A DNA stretch of 64,000 nucleotides from Proteobacteria bacterium 005FR1 (GTDB taxonomy: Bacteria; Pseudomonadota; Gammaproteobacteria; Pseudomonadales; Cellvibrionaceae): NCBI GenBank assembly GCA_026192395.1, contig WACF01000001.1, positions 1,449,637-1,513,636 of the forward strand, in the 5' to 3' direction. Below the pieces are notes generated by a model. It was not told the DNA's origin and did not search any database. It saw only the letters and a program-made list of their open reading frames with translations. The translations under genes and the position numbers were made by a program. Below, piece by piece: positions 46,264 through 55,313 of the stretch. How positions within the stretch are numbered: position 1 is the first letter of the stretch; each line of letters starts with the position of its first letter.

Positions 46264-46299
46264 GCCATAACAACGGGCATAACGAAAGGCATAACGACA
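46264..46299 (+). repeat. Three 12-base tandem repeats before the CHRD gene
   Basis: GCCATAACAACG (46264-46275), GGCATAACGAAA (46276-46287) and GGCATAACGACA (46288-46299) are consecutive near-identical units, ending 6 bases before the ATG at 46306. They occupy the ribosome-binding region, so they may act in translation control or as a regulator site. The rest of the 361-base divergent gap (45945-46305) shows no gene. Confidence 0.55.
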
Positions 46300-46305
46300 G
46301 GCCTC

Positions 46306-46746
46306 ATGAAAATTCCCCGCATTTTCGCCTCGCTACTGATCGCTTGTTTTCTGTCGGCCGCCGCCTATTCCGACGATCCCCTCGAATACTCGGCACGGCT
46401 CGCTCCCATGCCCGTGGATTTCAGCAGCCTTGACCGGATTACCGGACTCGGACAGTTGCAGGCGCGTGTCAACGGCGAGTATCTCGAATTGCGCGGTGAA
46501 TTTTCCGGGCTGCAGAGGCCTGCCACCGCTGCCCGCCTTCATCGCGGGCCGCTGGCAATTCCCGGACCGGTGGCAGCGGATCTGAGAGTCAGCCGCGCCG
46601 CCAGTGGAGAATTGTCCGGCAAGATCTTTCTCACCGACGAGTTGACGCAAGCGCTCGAGGCTCGCGAACTCTACGTGCAGATTCACAGTGAAGCTGCGCC
46701 CGAGGGCAATCTACGCGGCTGGCTTTTGCCCGCCGTGATCAAGTAG
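46306..46746 (+). CDS. Secreted CHRD-like protein
   Basis: The 146-residue product has a Sec signal ([16 protein letters not shown]) and a beta-rich domain resembling CHRD. Recognisable parts are [18 protein letters not shown], the [25 protein letters not shown] region written here only in part, and a C-terminal [12 protein letters not shown] proteins are extracellular or periplasmic with unknown roles. No clear ribosome site precedes the ATG, and tandem repeats occupy that position. It is followed 14 bases later by the second PQQ dehydrogenase, so the two are co-expressed. Confidence 0.75.
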   Translation: MKIPRIFASLLIACFLSAAAYSDDPLEYSARLAPMPVDFSSLDRITGLGQLQARVNGEYLELRGEFSGLQRPATAARLHRGPLAIPGPVAADLRVSRAASGELSGKIFLTDELTQALEARELYVQIHSEAAPEGNLRGWLLPAVIK

Positions 46747-46760
46747 GCGAGGACCTGTTT

Positions 46761-48866
46761 ATGAGATTACGATTTTCATGCAGCGCTCTTTTCGCCGCTC
46801 TCAGTCTGTCTGCCTGCAGCGGCATCGAGAGCCAGCAGGATTCGCCAGAAGCCGCCGGATCCAATCAGGTGCAGACCTACTCGATCCTGCAAGCGCAGGC
46901 GGGCAAGCGGCTTTATCTCGATACCTGCGCCAGTTGCCATGGCAGCAAGCTGGAAGGCAGCCCATCCGCGCCTCAACTCGCGGGCAGCAACTTCATGCAA
47001 AGATGGGCTTCGCGAGACGTGCAGGACTTGCACGGGCTGATTCGTTCATCCATGCCGCCGGGAGGCAATAGCGAGCTGGAAGAAAGCGAATTTTTGCAAA
47101 TCGTCGCGTTCATTCTGCAGGCCAATGGACTCGCCGCCGGCGAAGCCCCCTTACGAGGCGATACACGTTTCGCGCTCAACGCAGCGCCGGTTGATGACTC
47201 TGCTCGCGAGCAGGCGCAGGCTCCGCAGGGGATCATTAAAAAAGGATCGGTCGACAATTTCACGGTGGTCAGCGACGCTGAACTGCGCAAGCCGGACCCA
47301 GCCGATTGGTTGATGATTCGCGGCAATTACCAGGCCTGGAGTCACAGCCCTCTAACGCAGATCAATCGCGACAACGTCAAGAATCTGCAGTTGCAGTGGG
47401 TGTGGGCAATGCACGAAGGCAGCTCAGAGCCATCGCCACTGGTGCACAATGGCGTCATTTACCTGATCAACCCCGGCAACATCATCCAGGCACTGGACGG
47501 CAAAACCGGCGAACTGATCTGGGAACGGCACAGCGGTCCGACTGACAGTCAGGACATGCGCAACATTGCCATCTACGACAACAAGATCATTCAGGCCACT
47601 ACCGACGCACGCCTGCTGGCTCTCGATGCCCGCACTGGCGAGCTGTTGTGGGAAACTCAAGTCGCCGACCCGGCAAAAGGCTTTGCCAACTCCAGCGGCC
47701 CCATCGTTGCCGACGGGTTGGTTCTTCAGGGTCTTGCCGGCTGTGCTCGTTACGACGATGAAGGCTGTTATGTCAGCGCTTTTGATGCGGATACCGGCGA
47801 GCTCGCCTGGCGTTTCGAAACCATCGCCAAATCAGGCGAGCCCGGCGGCGACACCTGGGGCGAACTCGACGACGTTTTCCGCGCCGGCGGGGAAACCTGG
47901 ATCACCGGCAGTTACGATCCCGATCTGAAGCTGACCTATTGGGGCACCGCCCAGGCAAAGCCGTGGGTACCGGTAAGCCGTCACATGTCGATTGAAGATG
48001 CCGGTCTTTACACCAACGCCACCGTTGCCGTAAACGTCGAGAACGGCACGCTCGACTGGTACGTGCAACATGTTCCTGGAGAAGCGCTTGACCTGGACGA
48101 GGCTTTCGAGCGTGTCCTGATCGATCGCAACGGGCGCAAACTCGTCTTCTCACTCGGCAAGCATGGCATTCTCTGGAAGCACGATCGTGCCACGGGCGAG
48201 TTCATCGATTACAAGGAAACGCTGTTCCAGAACGTTTTCAAACATATCGATCCAGACACCGGCGCGGTGACTTACCGCGACGACATCGCCAACGCCAGAT
48301 TGAACGAGTGGATTTCCGCCTGCCCAAGCAGCGCCGGGGGCAAGGATTGGCATCCCATGAGCTACCACCCGCAAAGTGGACTGTTGATAACGCCCTTGGT
48401 GCAGGCCTGCTTCGAAACCGCCGCGCGCCCGGTGGAGCTGAAGGAAGGCTCCGGCGGACTGGCCGCAAGCCGGCGCTTTTTCGAGATGCCCGGCAGCGAT
48501 GGCAATCTCGGCAAATTCGCCGCCTATGACGTGGACACGATGGAAGAAGTGTGGAGCATCGAGCAACGTGCGTCCTTCATTACCGGTGCTTTATCCACGG
48601 GCGGCGACCTTGTGTTCATCGGCGACCTGGATCGCTGGTTCCGCGCCTACGATGTGAAAACCGGCGAGCAGCTCTGGCAAACCCGACTGGCAACTTCCGC
48701 TCAGGGATTCCCTGTGTCCTTTGCCATTGACGGCAGGCAATACATCGCGGTTACCGCAGCCCTGGGCGGCACCAGCCCTCGCTGGGTCCCCCGTTTGGTC
48801 ACTCCGGAGATCCAACCTCCGGAATCCGGCAACGCAATCTACGTTTTTGCCTTGCCCGAGAAATAG
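46761..48866 (+). CDS. PQQ dehydrogenase lipoprotein with N-terminal cytochrome c domain
   Basis: The 701-residue product has a lipoprotein signal (LSLSAC, Cys19) and a haem-c domain (CASCH, residues 56-60). A PQQ propeller of the alcohol-dehydrogenase type follows, with [18 protein letters not shown] at its start. The vicinal disulfide typical of methanol/ethanol dehydrogenases is replaced by spaced Cys in [11 protein letters not shown]. Haem-first architecture recalls polyvinyl-alcohol dehydrogenases, so an alcohol or polymeric alcohol substrate is possible; this is inference. It follows the CHRD gene in one transcript. Confidence 0.85.
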   Translation: MRLRFSCSALFAALSLSACSGIESQQDSPEAAGSNQVQTYSILQAQAGKRLYLDTCASCHGSKLEGSPSAPQLAGSNFMQRWASRDVQDLHGLIRSSMPPGGNSELEESEFLQIVAFILQANGLAAGEAPLRGDTRFALNAAPVDDSAREQAQAPQGIIKKGSVDNFTVVSDAELRKPDPADWLMIRGNYQAWSHSPLTQINRDNVKNLQLQWVWAMHEGSSEPSPLVHNGVIYLINPGNIIQALDGKTGELIWERHSGPTDSQDMRNIAIYDNKIIQATTDARLLALDARTGELLWETQVADPAKGFANSSGPIVADGLVLQGLAGCARYDDEGCYVSAFDADTGELAWRFETIAKSGEPGGDTWGELDDVFRAGGETWITGSYDPDLKLTYWGTAQAKPWVPVSRHMSIEDAGLYTNATVAVNVENGTLDWYVQHVPGEALDLDEAFERVLIDRNGRKLVFSLGKHGILWKHDRATGEFIDYKETLFQNVFKHIDPDTGAVTYRDDIANARLNEWISACPSSAGGKDWHPMSYHPQSGLLITPLVQACFETAARPVELKEGSGGLAASRRFFEMPGSDGNLGKFAAYDVDTMEEVWSIEQRASFITGALSTGGDLVFIGDLDRWFRAYDVKTGEQLWQTRLATSAQGFPVSFAIDGRQYIAVTAALGGTSPRWVPRLVTPEIQPPESGNAIYVFALPEK

Positions 48867-48965
48867 ACAAGCTCGGGAACGAACATCCCGAGAAATACCT
48901 AGCTTGAGCAATCATCCGCTTGCGAGCTAGCCCGAGAACTAATCGACACCTTAGAGGAAAACATC

Positions 48966-49685
48966 ATGTCCGACTTGAAAGGAAAAAATGTGGTCGTTGC
49001 CGGCGGCACTTCCGGCATTGGCTTTGGCATTGCCAAACTCGCTGCGGAAGCCGGAGCGAACGTCTGGGCACTGGGCCGGACACAAAAGTATATCGATCAG
49101 GCGAAGCAGGAACTCGGGGAGAAGGTGACCTTTCTGTCGGCCGACATCCATGATGCCGATGCGTTGAAAAAAATCTTCGAGCAGGTAGGCACCATCGATC
49201 ACCTCGTTGGCAATGCCACCGGCGCCAATCGCACCATCGCCCCTTTCATGGAACAAACGGCCGAACAATTTCAGGAAGCCTTTGGCAAGTTCTGGGGCTA
49301 TACCAACCTGGTTCGCACCGGCGTTCCCTTTATGACTAAGGAAGGCTCGGTGACACTCGTCAGCGGCACACCGGCGCGCAAGTGCCGCCCGGGAATGTCG
49401 TCGATCAGCTGCGTGGGCAATGCGGTCGAAGGCCTCTGCCGTGCTATCGCACCGGAAATTGCCCCCATTCGAATCAACACCGTCGCGCCAGGCACCATTG
49501 ATACCACTATGCATTCCTGGATGGGACAGGCAAAAGACGAGCGCCTGCACGCAATGACCGCGGACCAGGCCATCAAGCGCCCCGGCACGCCGGAAGAGGT
49601 TGCCGGGGCGGTCATATACCTGATGACCGCAGATTACGTCACCGGCACCAACATCGATGTAGACGGCGGTCAGTTGCTGCCCTGA
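48966..49685 (+). CDS. SDR-family protein lacking the catalytic Tyr and Lys
   Basis: The 239-residue protein has the SDR Rossmann start VVVAGGTSGIGFG and the C-terminal INTVAPGTIDT and GTNIDVDGGQLLP. Ser133 in LVSGTP fits the active Ser. The YxxxK motif is replaced by ISCVG, so Tyr becomes Ile147 and Lys becomes Gly151. A normal ketoreductase mechanism is unlikely; an altered reaction or a binding role is possible. It lies 28 bases upstream of the MDR gene and 99 bases after the PQQ gene. Confidence 0.85.
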   Translation: MSDLKGKNVVVAGGTSGIGFGIAKLAAEAGANVWALGRTQKYIDQAKQELGEKVTFLSADIHDADALKKIFEQVGTIDHLVGNATGANRTIAPFMEQTAEQFQEAFGKFWGYTNLVRTGVPFMTKEGSVTLVSGTPARKCRPGMSSISCVGNAVEGLCRAIAPEIAPIRINTVAPGTIDTTMHSWMGQAKDERLHAMTADQAIKRPGTPEEVAGAVIYLMTADYVTGTNIDVDGGQLLP

Positions 49686-49713
49686 CCGGTAGCCCAAGCG
49701 GAGGAGGTAATTT

Positions 49714-50730
49714 ATGAAGAGTAGAGCCATTGTGCTGGCAAAGCGCCCGGTGGGCGAGCCCGACGACAGCTGTTTCCGGCTCGAGGAACACGAGCTGCCG
49801 GAGCTGAAGGAAGGGGAGATTCTGATCCAGGTTTTGTGGCTGTCCCTGGATCCCTACATGCGTGGGCGCATGAATGATGCAAAGTCGTATGTGGAGCCCA
49901 CCAAAATCGGCGAAGTCATGCCCGGGGAGTCTGCCGGAGTGGTTGTGGCTTCGAAGTCCGACAAATACAAAGTCGGTGACTACGTCACCGCCTACACCGG
50001 CTGGCAAACCCATTTCATCATTCACCAGGACGCTGAACGCCTGCGTCCGGTAAACCTGAAAAATGGCACCCTGACCATGCACCTGGGTGTGATCGGCATG
50101 CCGGGGCGGACCGCGTACTGGGGCCTTAAAGAAGTCGGCAAACCGAAGGCTGGTGAGACGCTGGTGGTAGCTGCCGCCTCCGGAGCAGTTGGCTCCGTGG
50201 TGGGACAAATGGCCAAGATTTTCGGCCTGCGCGCTGTCGGTATCGCTGGCGGCCCCGAAAAGTGTCGCTACGTGAAAGAGGAGCTGGGCTTCGACGAATG
50301 CATCGACTACAAGTCCGGTGATCTGGACGCGAAGCTCGCTGCGGCCTGTCCCAACGGGGTGGACGTGTATTTTGAAAACGTCGGAGGTGAAGTTGCCGAA
50401 GCGGTAGCGAAGCTTTTCAACCCAGGAGCCCGTGCGCCGATCTGCGGCTATGTTTCTGCTTACAATGCCAAAGATCGCAGCGAGATCAAAAGCCCGTTCG
50501 ACATCTTCGCCAAGGCGAAAAATGTTCCGGAACACCGCTTCTTCGTGGTGACTGAATGGGATAGTCGCTGGCAGGAGGCGACCAACGAGCTTGCGGAATG
50601 GGTGAAGGAAGGCAAGATCAAGTTCAAGGAGTCCCAGGGCGAAGGCCTGGACAATGCGCCTGAGCTCTTCCGCGGCTTGCTCAAGGGGAAGAACTTTGGC
50701 AAGCAGCTGGTGCGAATCTCTGAAGAATGA
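49714..50730 (+). CDS. NADP-dependent MDR oxidoreductase (CurA/LTB4DH-like)
   Basis: The 338-residue zinc-free medium-chain reductase has the family stretch LWLSLDPYMRGRM and the NADP loop AAASGAVGSVVGQMAKI. The substrate-side motifs MPGRTAYWGL and ENVGGEV are also present. Relatives reduce alpha,beta-unsaturated ketones and aldehydes. A good site GGAGG lies before the ATG. It forms a likely operon with the SDR gene and ends at a strong terminator. Confidence 0.9.
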   Translation: MKSRAIVLAKRPVGEPDDSCFRLEEHELPELKEGEILIQVLWLSLDPYMRGRMNDAKSYVEPTKIGEVMPGESAGVVVASKSDKYKVGDYVTAYTGWQTHFIIHQDAERLRPVNLKNGTLTMHLGVIGMPGRTAYWGLKEVGKPKAGETLVVAAASGAVGSVVGQMAKIFGLRAVGIAGGPEKCRYVKEELGFDECIDYKSGDLDAKLAAACPNGVDVYFENVGGEVAEAVAKLFNPGARAPICGYVSAYNAKDRSEIKSPFDIFAKAKNVPEHRFFVVTEWDSRWQEATNELAEWVKEGKIKFKESQGEGLDNAPELFRGLLKGKNFGKQLVRISEE

Positions 50731-50754
50731 CAGCGCCTGTACGGTTCACCGCAC

Positions 50755-50787
50755 AAAAAAGGCCGGCGCGAAAATGCCGGCCTTTTT
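50755..50787. terminator. Bidirectional Rho-independent terminator
   Basis: GGCCGGC (50761-50767) pairs with GCCGGCC (50776-50782), flanked by six A before and five T after. It lies between the convergent MDR and AraC genes and should stop both transcripts. Confidence 0.9.
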
Positions 50788-50833
50788 AGTGCCCGTCGCC
50801 AACCGATGCTTGGATTTTCTAGCGCTCCTGATC

Positions 50834-51895
50834 TCAGGCAGATTTACGCCCACACTCGCGTATCTTGCCAACCGGACTGCCACTCCAGTTCTTTATCGCC
50901 CGTCGGAGGCTGGATGGATTGGAGAAACCCATCAATTCGGCAATACGATCGACGCTGAGCTGGGATGAACGCAAGTGGTGGGACGCGATTTCCATTCGCA
51001 CTTCATGCAGGATGTTGCGGAAGCTTGTCCCTTCCTGGGCCAGTTTGCGGGTCAGCGAGCGTGGTGTGGTCGCCAGAAGCTCGGCGACTTCTTCCAGCGT
51101 GATCTGCTTCCCTGGCGCCGCATTGTAGTAGGCAGCCACATGCCAGCGGACCTTGCGGGTTTCAGATATGTTCAGATCCGCTTTCTGAAACTCCTCCTCA
51201 CATTGCGCGATGATGCGGTCGAAGGTCGGTTTTCGGATTAGACGCCACTCCTCCGAAATGAATTGGAAGTGCGACGAAACGGATGACTGCTCACAACCGA
51301 AGGTCACGGTGTCGCACGGCAGATCATCGTACATCTCTGCATGGGCGGGGGCGGGATAATCGAGCCGGGCATGGACGGTCGGATTGGGTACCGATTTATT
51401 TCCGCACAAGTCGCAAATTCTCAACGTGACTGCGAGCCGGTACTCGAGCTCGAACAGATTCAGCTCCGGATCATTCTGCGGCGACGCCAGGAAAGTCAGT
51501 GGATTGACCAACATCCCATCCTTGTCAATGTAGATGCTCGGCTTATGCACATACATCGCGTAATAGGGCTGCGCGATGAGCAGATACCGCCGGAATGCCT
51601 CGCCCGCGGCTTTCAGGCTTGGACTACAGTGCACCACGCCGCCGACTGTCCCGTTGTATGTCCAGTCCATGTACATACCCACTAACAAGCCGATACCCGG
51701 CTTTCGGCAAAGGCGGATACCGTTGCGAATCAACTGGTGCTGCTGCGCGTAGTTGATTCGTGCCATTTTGCTGGACAACATGGCGCTGGAAATGCCCGTG
51801 TTTTCAAGCAGACGGTTCAGGTCCGCACCATGGTGCGTGAAGGCTTCGATGAAACCGAGTGGATGGAGCTGCAGAGGGATTGTTTTCGCTTCCAT
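50834..51895 (-). CDS. AraC-family transcriptional regulator
   Basis: The 353-residue regulator has the N-terminal sensor domain of the arabinose-binding-type AraC group (PF12625-like, about residues 15-200) and a C-terminal double helix-turn-helix (about 255-345). That end reads ITLEEVAELLATTPRSLTRKL and VDRIAELMGFSNPSSLRRAIK. The ATG at 51895, with GAGGTGG upstream, is chosen over a longer frame. Similar regulators control catabolic operons for lipophilic or aromatic compounds; targets are likely the neighbouring dehydrogenase or esterase genes. Confidence 0.9.
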   Translation of the reverse strand: MEAKTIPLQLHPLGFIEAFTHHGADLNRLLENTGISSAMLSSKMARINYAQQHQLIRNGIRLCRKPGIGLLVGMYMDWTYNGTVGGVVHCSPSLKAAGEAFRRYLLIAQPYYAMYVHKPSIYIDKDGMLVNPLTFLASPQNDPELNLFELEYRLAVTLRICDLCGNKSVPNPTVHARLDYPAPAHAEMYDDLPCDTVTFGCEQSSVSSHFQFISEEWRLIRKPTFDRIIAQCEEEFQKADLNISETRKVRWHVAAYYNAAPGKQITLEEVAELLATTPRSLTRKLAQEGTSFRNILHEVRMEIASHHLRSSQLSVDRIAELMGFSNPSSLRRAIKNWSGSPVGKIRECGRKSA

Positions 51896-52137
51896 ACATG
51901 CCACCTCATTATTATTTAGGCAACCGGGCCCGGATTCGGCCTGGGTCCAGTGGGGCTTGCTCTTTTGCGTAAACAAATGACAGTGCCTTAGTTTTATGGC
52001 AGCTGCGTTTAACAGGGGAGTGGATATTAGCGATAAACAGTTTTTTTGTTAACAGTTTCTTACACTTTTTCGTACCAAATAACCAAATGACGCATAGGTT
52101 TGTGGCGTTTTATAAGAATAAAGTCGGATGCCAGAGT

Positions 52138-52329
52138 TTAGCTCAGGAATCGCGGCGAGATGCAGGAACCCTGGAGCAGGACCTTAATCGAGTATATTGG
52201 TCTCGCGGACAATTCGGAATCCCTGCTCATTCCTTCCTTTTCACAGCCGGCAAAGCTGAGAAGAACAATGCAAAGCAAAATAGCAACCAGCGATTGCAAG
52301 GTACTACCGTCAAGAACTTTCGGGGCCAT
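52138..52329 (-). CDS. Small putative lipoprotein
   Basis: From ATG 52329 a 63-residue frame shows a hydrophobic signal and lipobox-like end (LLCIVLLSFAGC), then a short polar tail. AGG stands 9 bases upstream. The -3 residue Phe is unusual for a lipobox. It lies downstream of the esterase terminator, within the 551-base stretch 51896-52446. The rest of that stretch is A+T-rich near 52030-52085 (with AACAGTTT repeated at 52036 and 52051) and holds the regulator's promoter region. Confidence 0.4.
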   Translation of the reverse strand: MAPKVLDGSTLQSLVAILLCIVLLSFAGCEKEGMSRDSELSARPIYSIKVLLQGSCISPRFLS

Positions 52330-52392
52330 GTTCGTTCGCCTGTTTTTTTTATCGGAAGACCCTTGATTATCGACCACCCGCAGCCAAACGCA

Positions 52393-52418
52393 AACCGGCC
52401 GCAATAAAGCGGCCGGTT
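52393..52418 (-). terminator. Terminator hairpin of the carboxylesterase gene
   Basis: AACCGGCCGC (52393-52402) and GCGGCCGGTT (52409-52418) form a 10-base perfect stem with a 6-base loop, 29 bases past the esterase stop on the minus strand. The following T-run is short. Confidence 0.7.
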
Positions 52419-52446
52419 CGGATCAATTGCTCCTGCGGGGTCGAGA

Positions 52447-54135
52447 TCAGCCCTCGTCGAGAAGAAGCTTGCGCTGCTCGCCATGGGGATCATCAACTAC
52501 CCTCGGATCGAGATCGAAGATCATCACCGGGCGCTCTTCCACAGTATATTCCGGCCACTGAGGGATGCCCTCGTGATTCGGGTTTCCCGTGCGGGCGAAA
52601 GCTATCCAGGCTTCGGACATCATGGTTGCGATCTTCTGCTGCTCGGGGCCAATACCGGACATGGACTCGGACTTCGCCACATTGTCGAAGACCATCCCGA
52701 TTTCCAGCGCATGGGGCGAAAACCACTTTCCGCCATCCACGGGGGTGTCCCAGTTCAACAGGTACATGTAAACCGGCGCGGCCATTTGCTTCGCTTTTTG
52801 GTCCGCCAGCTCGATGCTGTTGTTGAGAAAGCCCGCATCGGTAGTCGCGGTGAAGTAGAGTTCCGGCGCGCCCATGTCGGGATGCAACTCACGATATTTT
52901 TTCACCACCGCCTCGGCGTCAATGCCGGGCAGGCGCTCCTTCAGCTTGGCCGGCAGTGTCTCCCAGGTCAGATCAAAGGTGGAAGGATCGCGAGCACCTA
53001 TCAGCAGGGAGTTTTCGGTGCGGGTGGTGCCAATTAGCAGCGGAACATCTGCAGACTGCGATGGGCCACCATCGGCGAAAGGATGACGACTGAAGTTCTC
53101 GCCATCCAGCACTGGACGGCTGCCCGGCTCCAGACCCGTGCTGCGAGCCACTTCGCGGGCAGCTTCCTCGATCTGACTGGCAGGCATGGTAAGAATCTGC
53201 TCGATGTTATCCTCATCGAGCCCCAGTTTCGCTACGACCGCTTCAGTGGCCTTCGCTGCGCTCTCCTTGGGCATGATGGTCAGCGCCGGGCCGCTTTGTA
53301 CGACCGCCCGATCGAACAGGCCTTTGGCTGCGTCCATCGCCATGAGCACGCTCACCTTGGCGCCGCCACCGGATTCGCCGAAAATCAAAACGTTTTCCGG
53401 GTCGCCACCGAACTCGGCGATATTGTCCCGCACCCATTCGAGCGAGGCGACCAGGTCGAGAATGCCCGCATTGCCGGAATCCGCGAACTTTTCGCCATAT
53501 TCACCGAGGTACATGTAGCCGAAATAATTCAGGCGATGATTGACCGTGACCACCACCACGTCGCCACGCTGGGCCAGGCGTACACCGTCGTAGGCGTTGC
53601 TGGAGCCGTTCCCGGACCGGAACCCACCGCCATGAAACCAGACCATGACAGGACGCTTCTTGCCGTCACTCAGCGCCGGAGTCCAGACATTCAGGAACAG
53701 GCAGTCTTCGCTGAGTGCCGGCTCGGGATCGGGTTTCCACGATGTGAACAGGCCACCACCGCTGCCGGTGGGGATCTGCGGGCAGGAGTTGCCGTAGGCA
53801 GTCGCGTCTTTCACTTCTTGCCAGGGCTGAGGTTCGGCCGGCGCCTGAAAGCGGGTGGTGGCCGTGTCTGCCCCATAGCGTATGCCTTTGAAGACGTTTA
53901 TGTCGTCTTCCATATAGCCGCGGACCTGCCCGTATTCGGTGGTCGCCACGGGCAGGTTGCCCTCGGAAAGCGCATCAGCGGTCTCGCCGCCTACTCCCCC
54001 CTCGGCTGTGACCAGCCCGTCGCCGTCGTTCTGACCGCAACCAGTCAGGGCAAGAACTGAGATCAGGCAAGATGTGAGCAGGACACTACGATATGTCGGG
54101 AAAGGTGATTTACTGCTGGTACTGAAAACGCGCAT
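52447..54135 (-). CDS. Type-B carboxylesterase lipoprotein
   Basis: The ATG at 54135, preceded by AGGGGG, gives 562 residues. The lipoprotein signal ends LISVLALTGC, and an alpha/beta-hydrolase of the carboxylesterase-B type follows: oxyanion region VMVWFHGGGF, early motif EDCLFLNVW and nucleophile GESGGGA. A catalytic His near HALEIG in the C-terminal part is likely. Membrane-anchored, facing the periplasm, it would hydrolyse esters entering through the outer membrane. It lies next to the AraC regulator. Confidence 0.9.
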   Translation of the reverse strand: MRVFSTSSKSPFPTYRSVLLTSCLISVLALTGCGQNDGDGLVTAEGGVGGETADALSEGNLPVATTEYGQVRGYMEDDINVFKGIRYGADTATTRFQAPAEPQPWQEVKDATAYGNSCPQIPTGSGGGLFTSWKPDPEPALSEDCLFLNVWTPALSDGKKRPVMVWFHGGGFRSGNGSSNAYDGVRLAQRGDVVVVTVNHRLNYFGYMYLGEYGEKFADSGNAGILDLVASLEWVRDNIAEFGGDPENVLIFGESGGGAKVSVLMAMDAAKGLFDRAVVQSGPALTIMPKESAAKATEAVVAKLGLDEDNIEQILTMPASQIEEAAREVARSTGLEPGSRPVLDGENFSRHPFADGGPSQSADVPLLIGTTRTENSLLIGARDPSTFDLTWETLPAKLKERLPGIDAEAVVKKYRELHPDMGAPELYFTATTDAGFLNNSIELADQKAKQMAAPVYMYLLNWDTPVDGGKWFSPHALEIGMVFDNVAKSESMSGIGPEQQKIATMMSEAWIAFARTGNPNHEGIPQWPEYTVEERPVMIFDLDPRVVDDPHGEQRKLLLDEG

Positions 54136-54314
54136 GTTACCCCCTGTCATTTGTTGTTAGCGGTGGGTCCGGTCGTTCTTAGATCTTGTGGTGAGATGGA
54201 GTTTCGAGTGGCCGGGCGTGACCGTATAGTATTGTGCGCAGACTTTACGCGCAACGCGTGGCAACTTTCTGGCGAGGGAAGAGAGAAGACGCACACCAAT
54301 CGTGCCTGCAATCC

Positions 54315-54497
54315 GTTTGGGGGCGGGGTGGAGCATTTCGAAAACGCATGAATCCATGCCTGGATCTCCTTCGCGGGGTTCCTCCCGCGAAGGCTTCACT
54401 CGCCACGTCCATGTGCCTCGCCCTTCGGGCAGCATTCGCTCTGCAAATCGGCTTTCCTGCCGATTTGCAGAGCGAATGCTGCACCCCACCCCCAAAC
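54315..54497. repeat. Intergenic palindromic repeat element, copy 2
   Basis: Terminal inverted repeats of 23 bases (54315-54337 and 54475-54497, two mismatches) enclose three structures. These are the CCTTCGCGGG/CCCGCGAAGG hairpin (54368-54393), a short GCCC/GGGC hairpin near 54420, and a perfect 22-base-arm hairpin at 54431-54480 with loop TTTCCT. The core ATGAATCCATGCCTGGA followed by TCTCCTTCG aligns with copy 1 at 21342-21486. It lies in the 423-base gap between the nitroreductase gene and the esterase start; no protein is encoded. A weak esterase promoter may lie at 54226-54254. Confidence 0.75.
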
Positions 54498-54558
54498 TCG
54501 CCCCGTGCGTGCGCACTGTTAAGCAGTCTCGATCTGGCGAGAGGACGTATGTTTTGTC

Positions 54559-55257
54559 TCAGCTTCGTACGACGACATTCGCCTTCACAGGATCGCGATC
54601 CACGCGGGTGCGGTTCGCGGGCACAGAAGAATCTTCGTAGCCAAAAGCAATCCCAAACAGGATTCGATTCTCCTCGGACAGTCCAAACGCCTCCCGGACC
54701 AGATCCGGATACTGCCGCATGGTGCCCATCGGGCAGCTGTGCAAACCAAACGCTACCAAAGTCAGCATCAGGTTTTGTGCATACATGCCCACGTCCAGCG
54801 CGACAGTGGTGCCAAATTCCTTGTCCATTCCGATGAAGGCCATGTAGGGCGCGTCGAAGAACTCAAAGTTGCGCAGCACTGCGCGCATGCGACCTTCCTT
54901 GTCATCGCGCTCGATGCCCATTTCGTTGTAGAGCGCTACGGCGCAATCCACTTGCTTGCGCCGGTAGTCGCCAACGAAGGTTCCTCGATAGGGATAGTCC
55001 GGATTGCCTTGCACGCCCTCTTTCACCAGATCGACCATTTGCTGGCTGATTCTGTTGCGCAGCTCGCCGGTCGCAACATAGACCTGCCACGGCTGAACAT
55101 TACAGTTGGAGGGCGCGCGCTGGGCGATTTCAAAAATGCGATTGAAAGTATCTTCTGGAATTTTTTTGTCGAGAAAGCCGCGCACGGAGCGGCGCTGATA
55201 AATGGCTTCGATCAGAGGCATATCGGGATCGCCCGGCTGCAGAATTGAGTCGGTCAT
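54559..55257 (-). CDS. Nitroreductase-family flavoprotein
   Basis: The 232-residue FMN enzyme shows the family start IEAIYQRRSVRGFLDKKI, the FMN-binding RAPSNCNVQPWQVYV, and the C-terminal FGIAFGYEDSSVPANRTR. Substrates could be nitroaromatics, quinones or enones. The ATG at 55257, with GCAGGT upstream, is preferred to 55272. It lies downstream of polB on the same strand with 56 bases between. Confidence 0.9.
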   Translation of the reverse strand: MTDSILQPGDPDMPLIEAIYQRRSVRGFLDKKIPEDTFNRIFEIAQRAPSNCNVQPWQVYVATGELRNRISQQMVDLVKEGVQGNPDYPYRGTFVGDYRRKQVDCAVALYNEMGIERDDKEGRMRAVLRNFEFFDAPYMAFIGMDKEFGTTVALDVGMYAQNLMLTLVAFGLHSCPMGTMRQYPDLVREAFGLSEENRILFGIAFGYEDSSVPANRTRVDRDPVKANVVVRS

Positions 55258-55313
55258 GGTTACTACCTGCATGGATTTTTTGGGAAAAGCGTAGCTTACT
55301 GAAAAGCGCCTGG

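Noticed and set aside
52036-52058. AACAGTTT direct repeats as a regulator operator
   Set aside because: A short, A+T-rich repeat in an A+T-rich stretch; chance is a sufficient explanation.
54431-54480. Rho-independent terminator for the nitroreductase or esterase
   Set aside because: The stem is far too long, no T-run follows, and it is part of a larger repeat unit.
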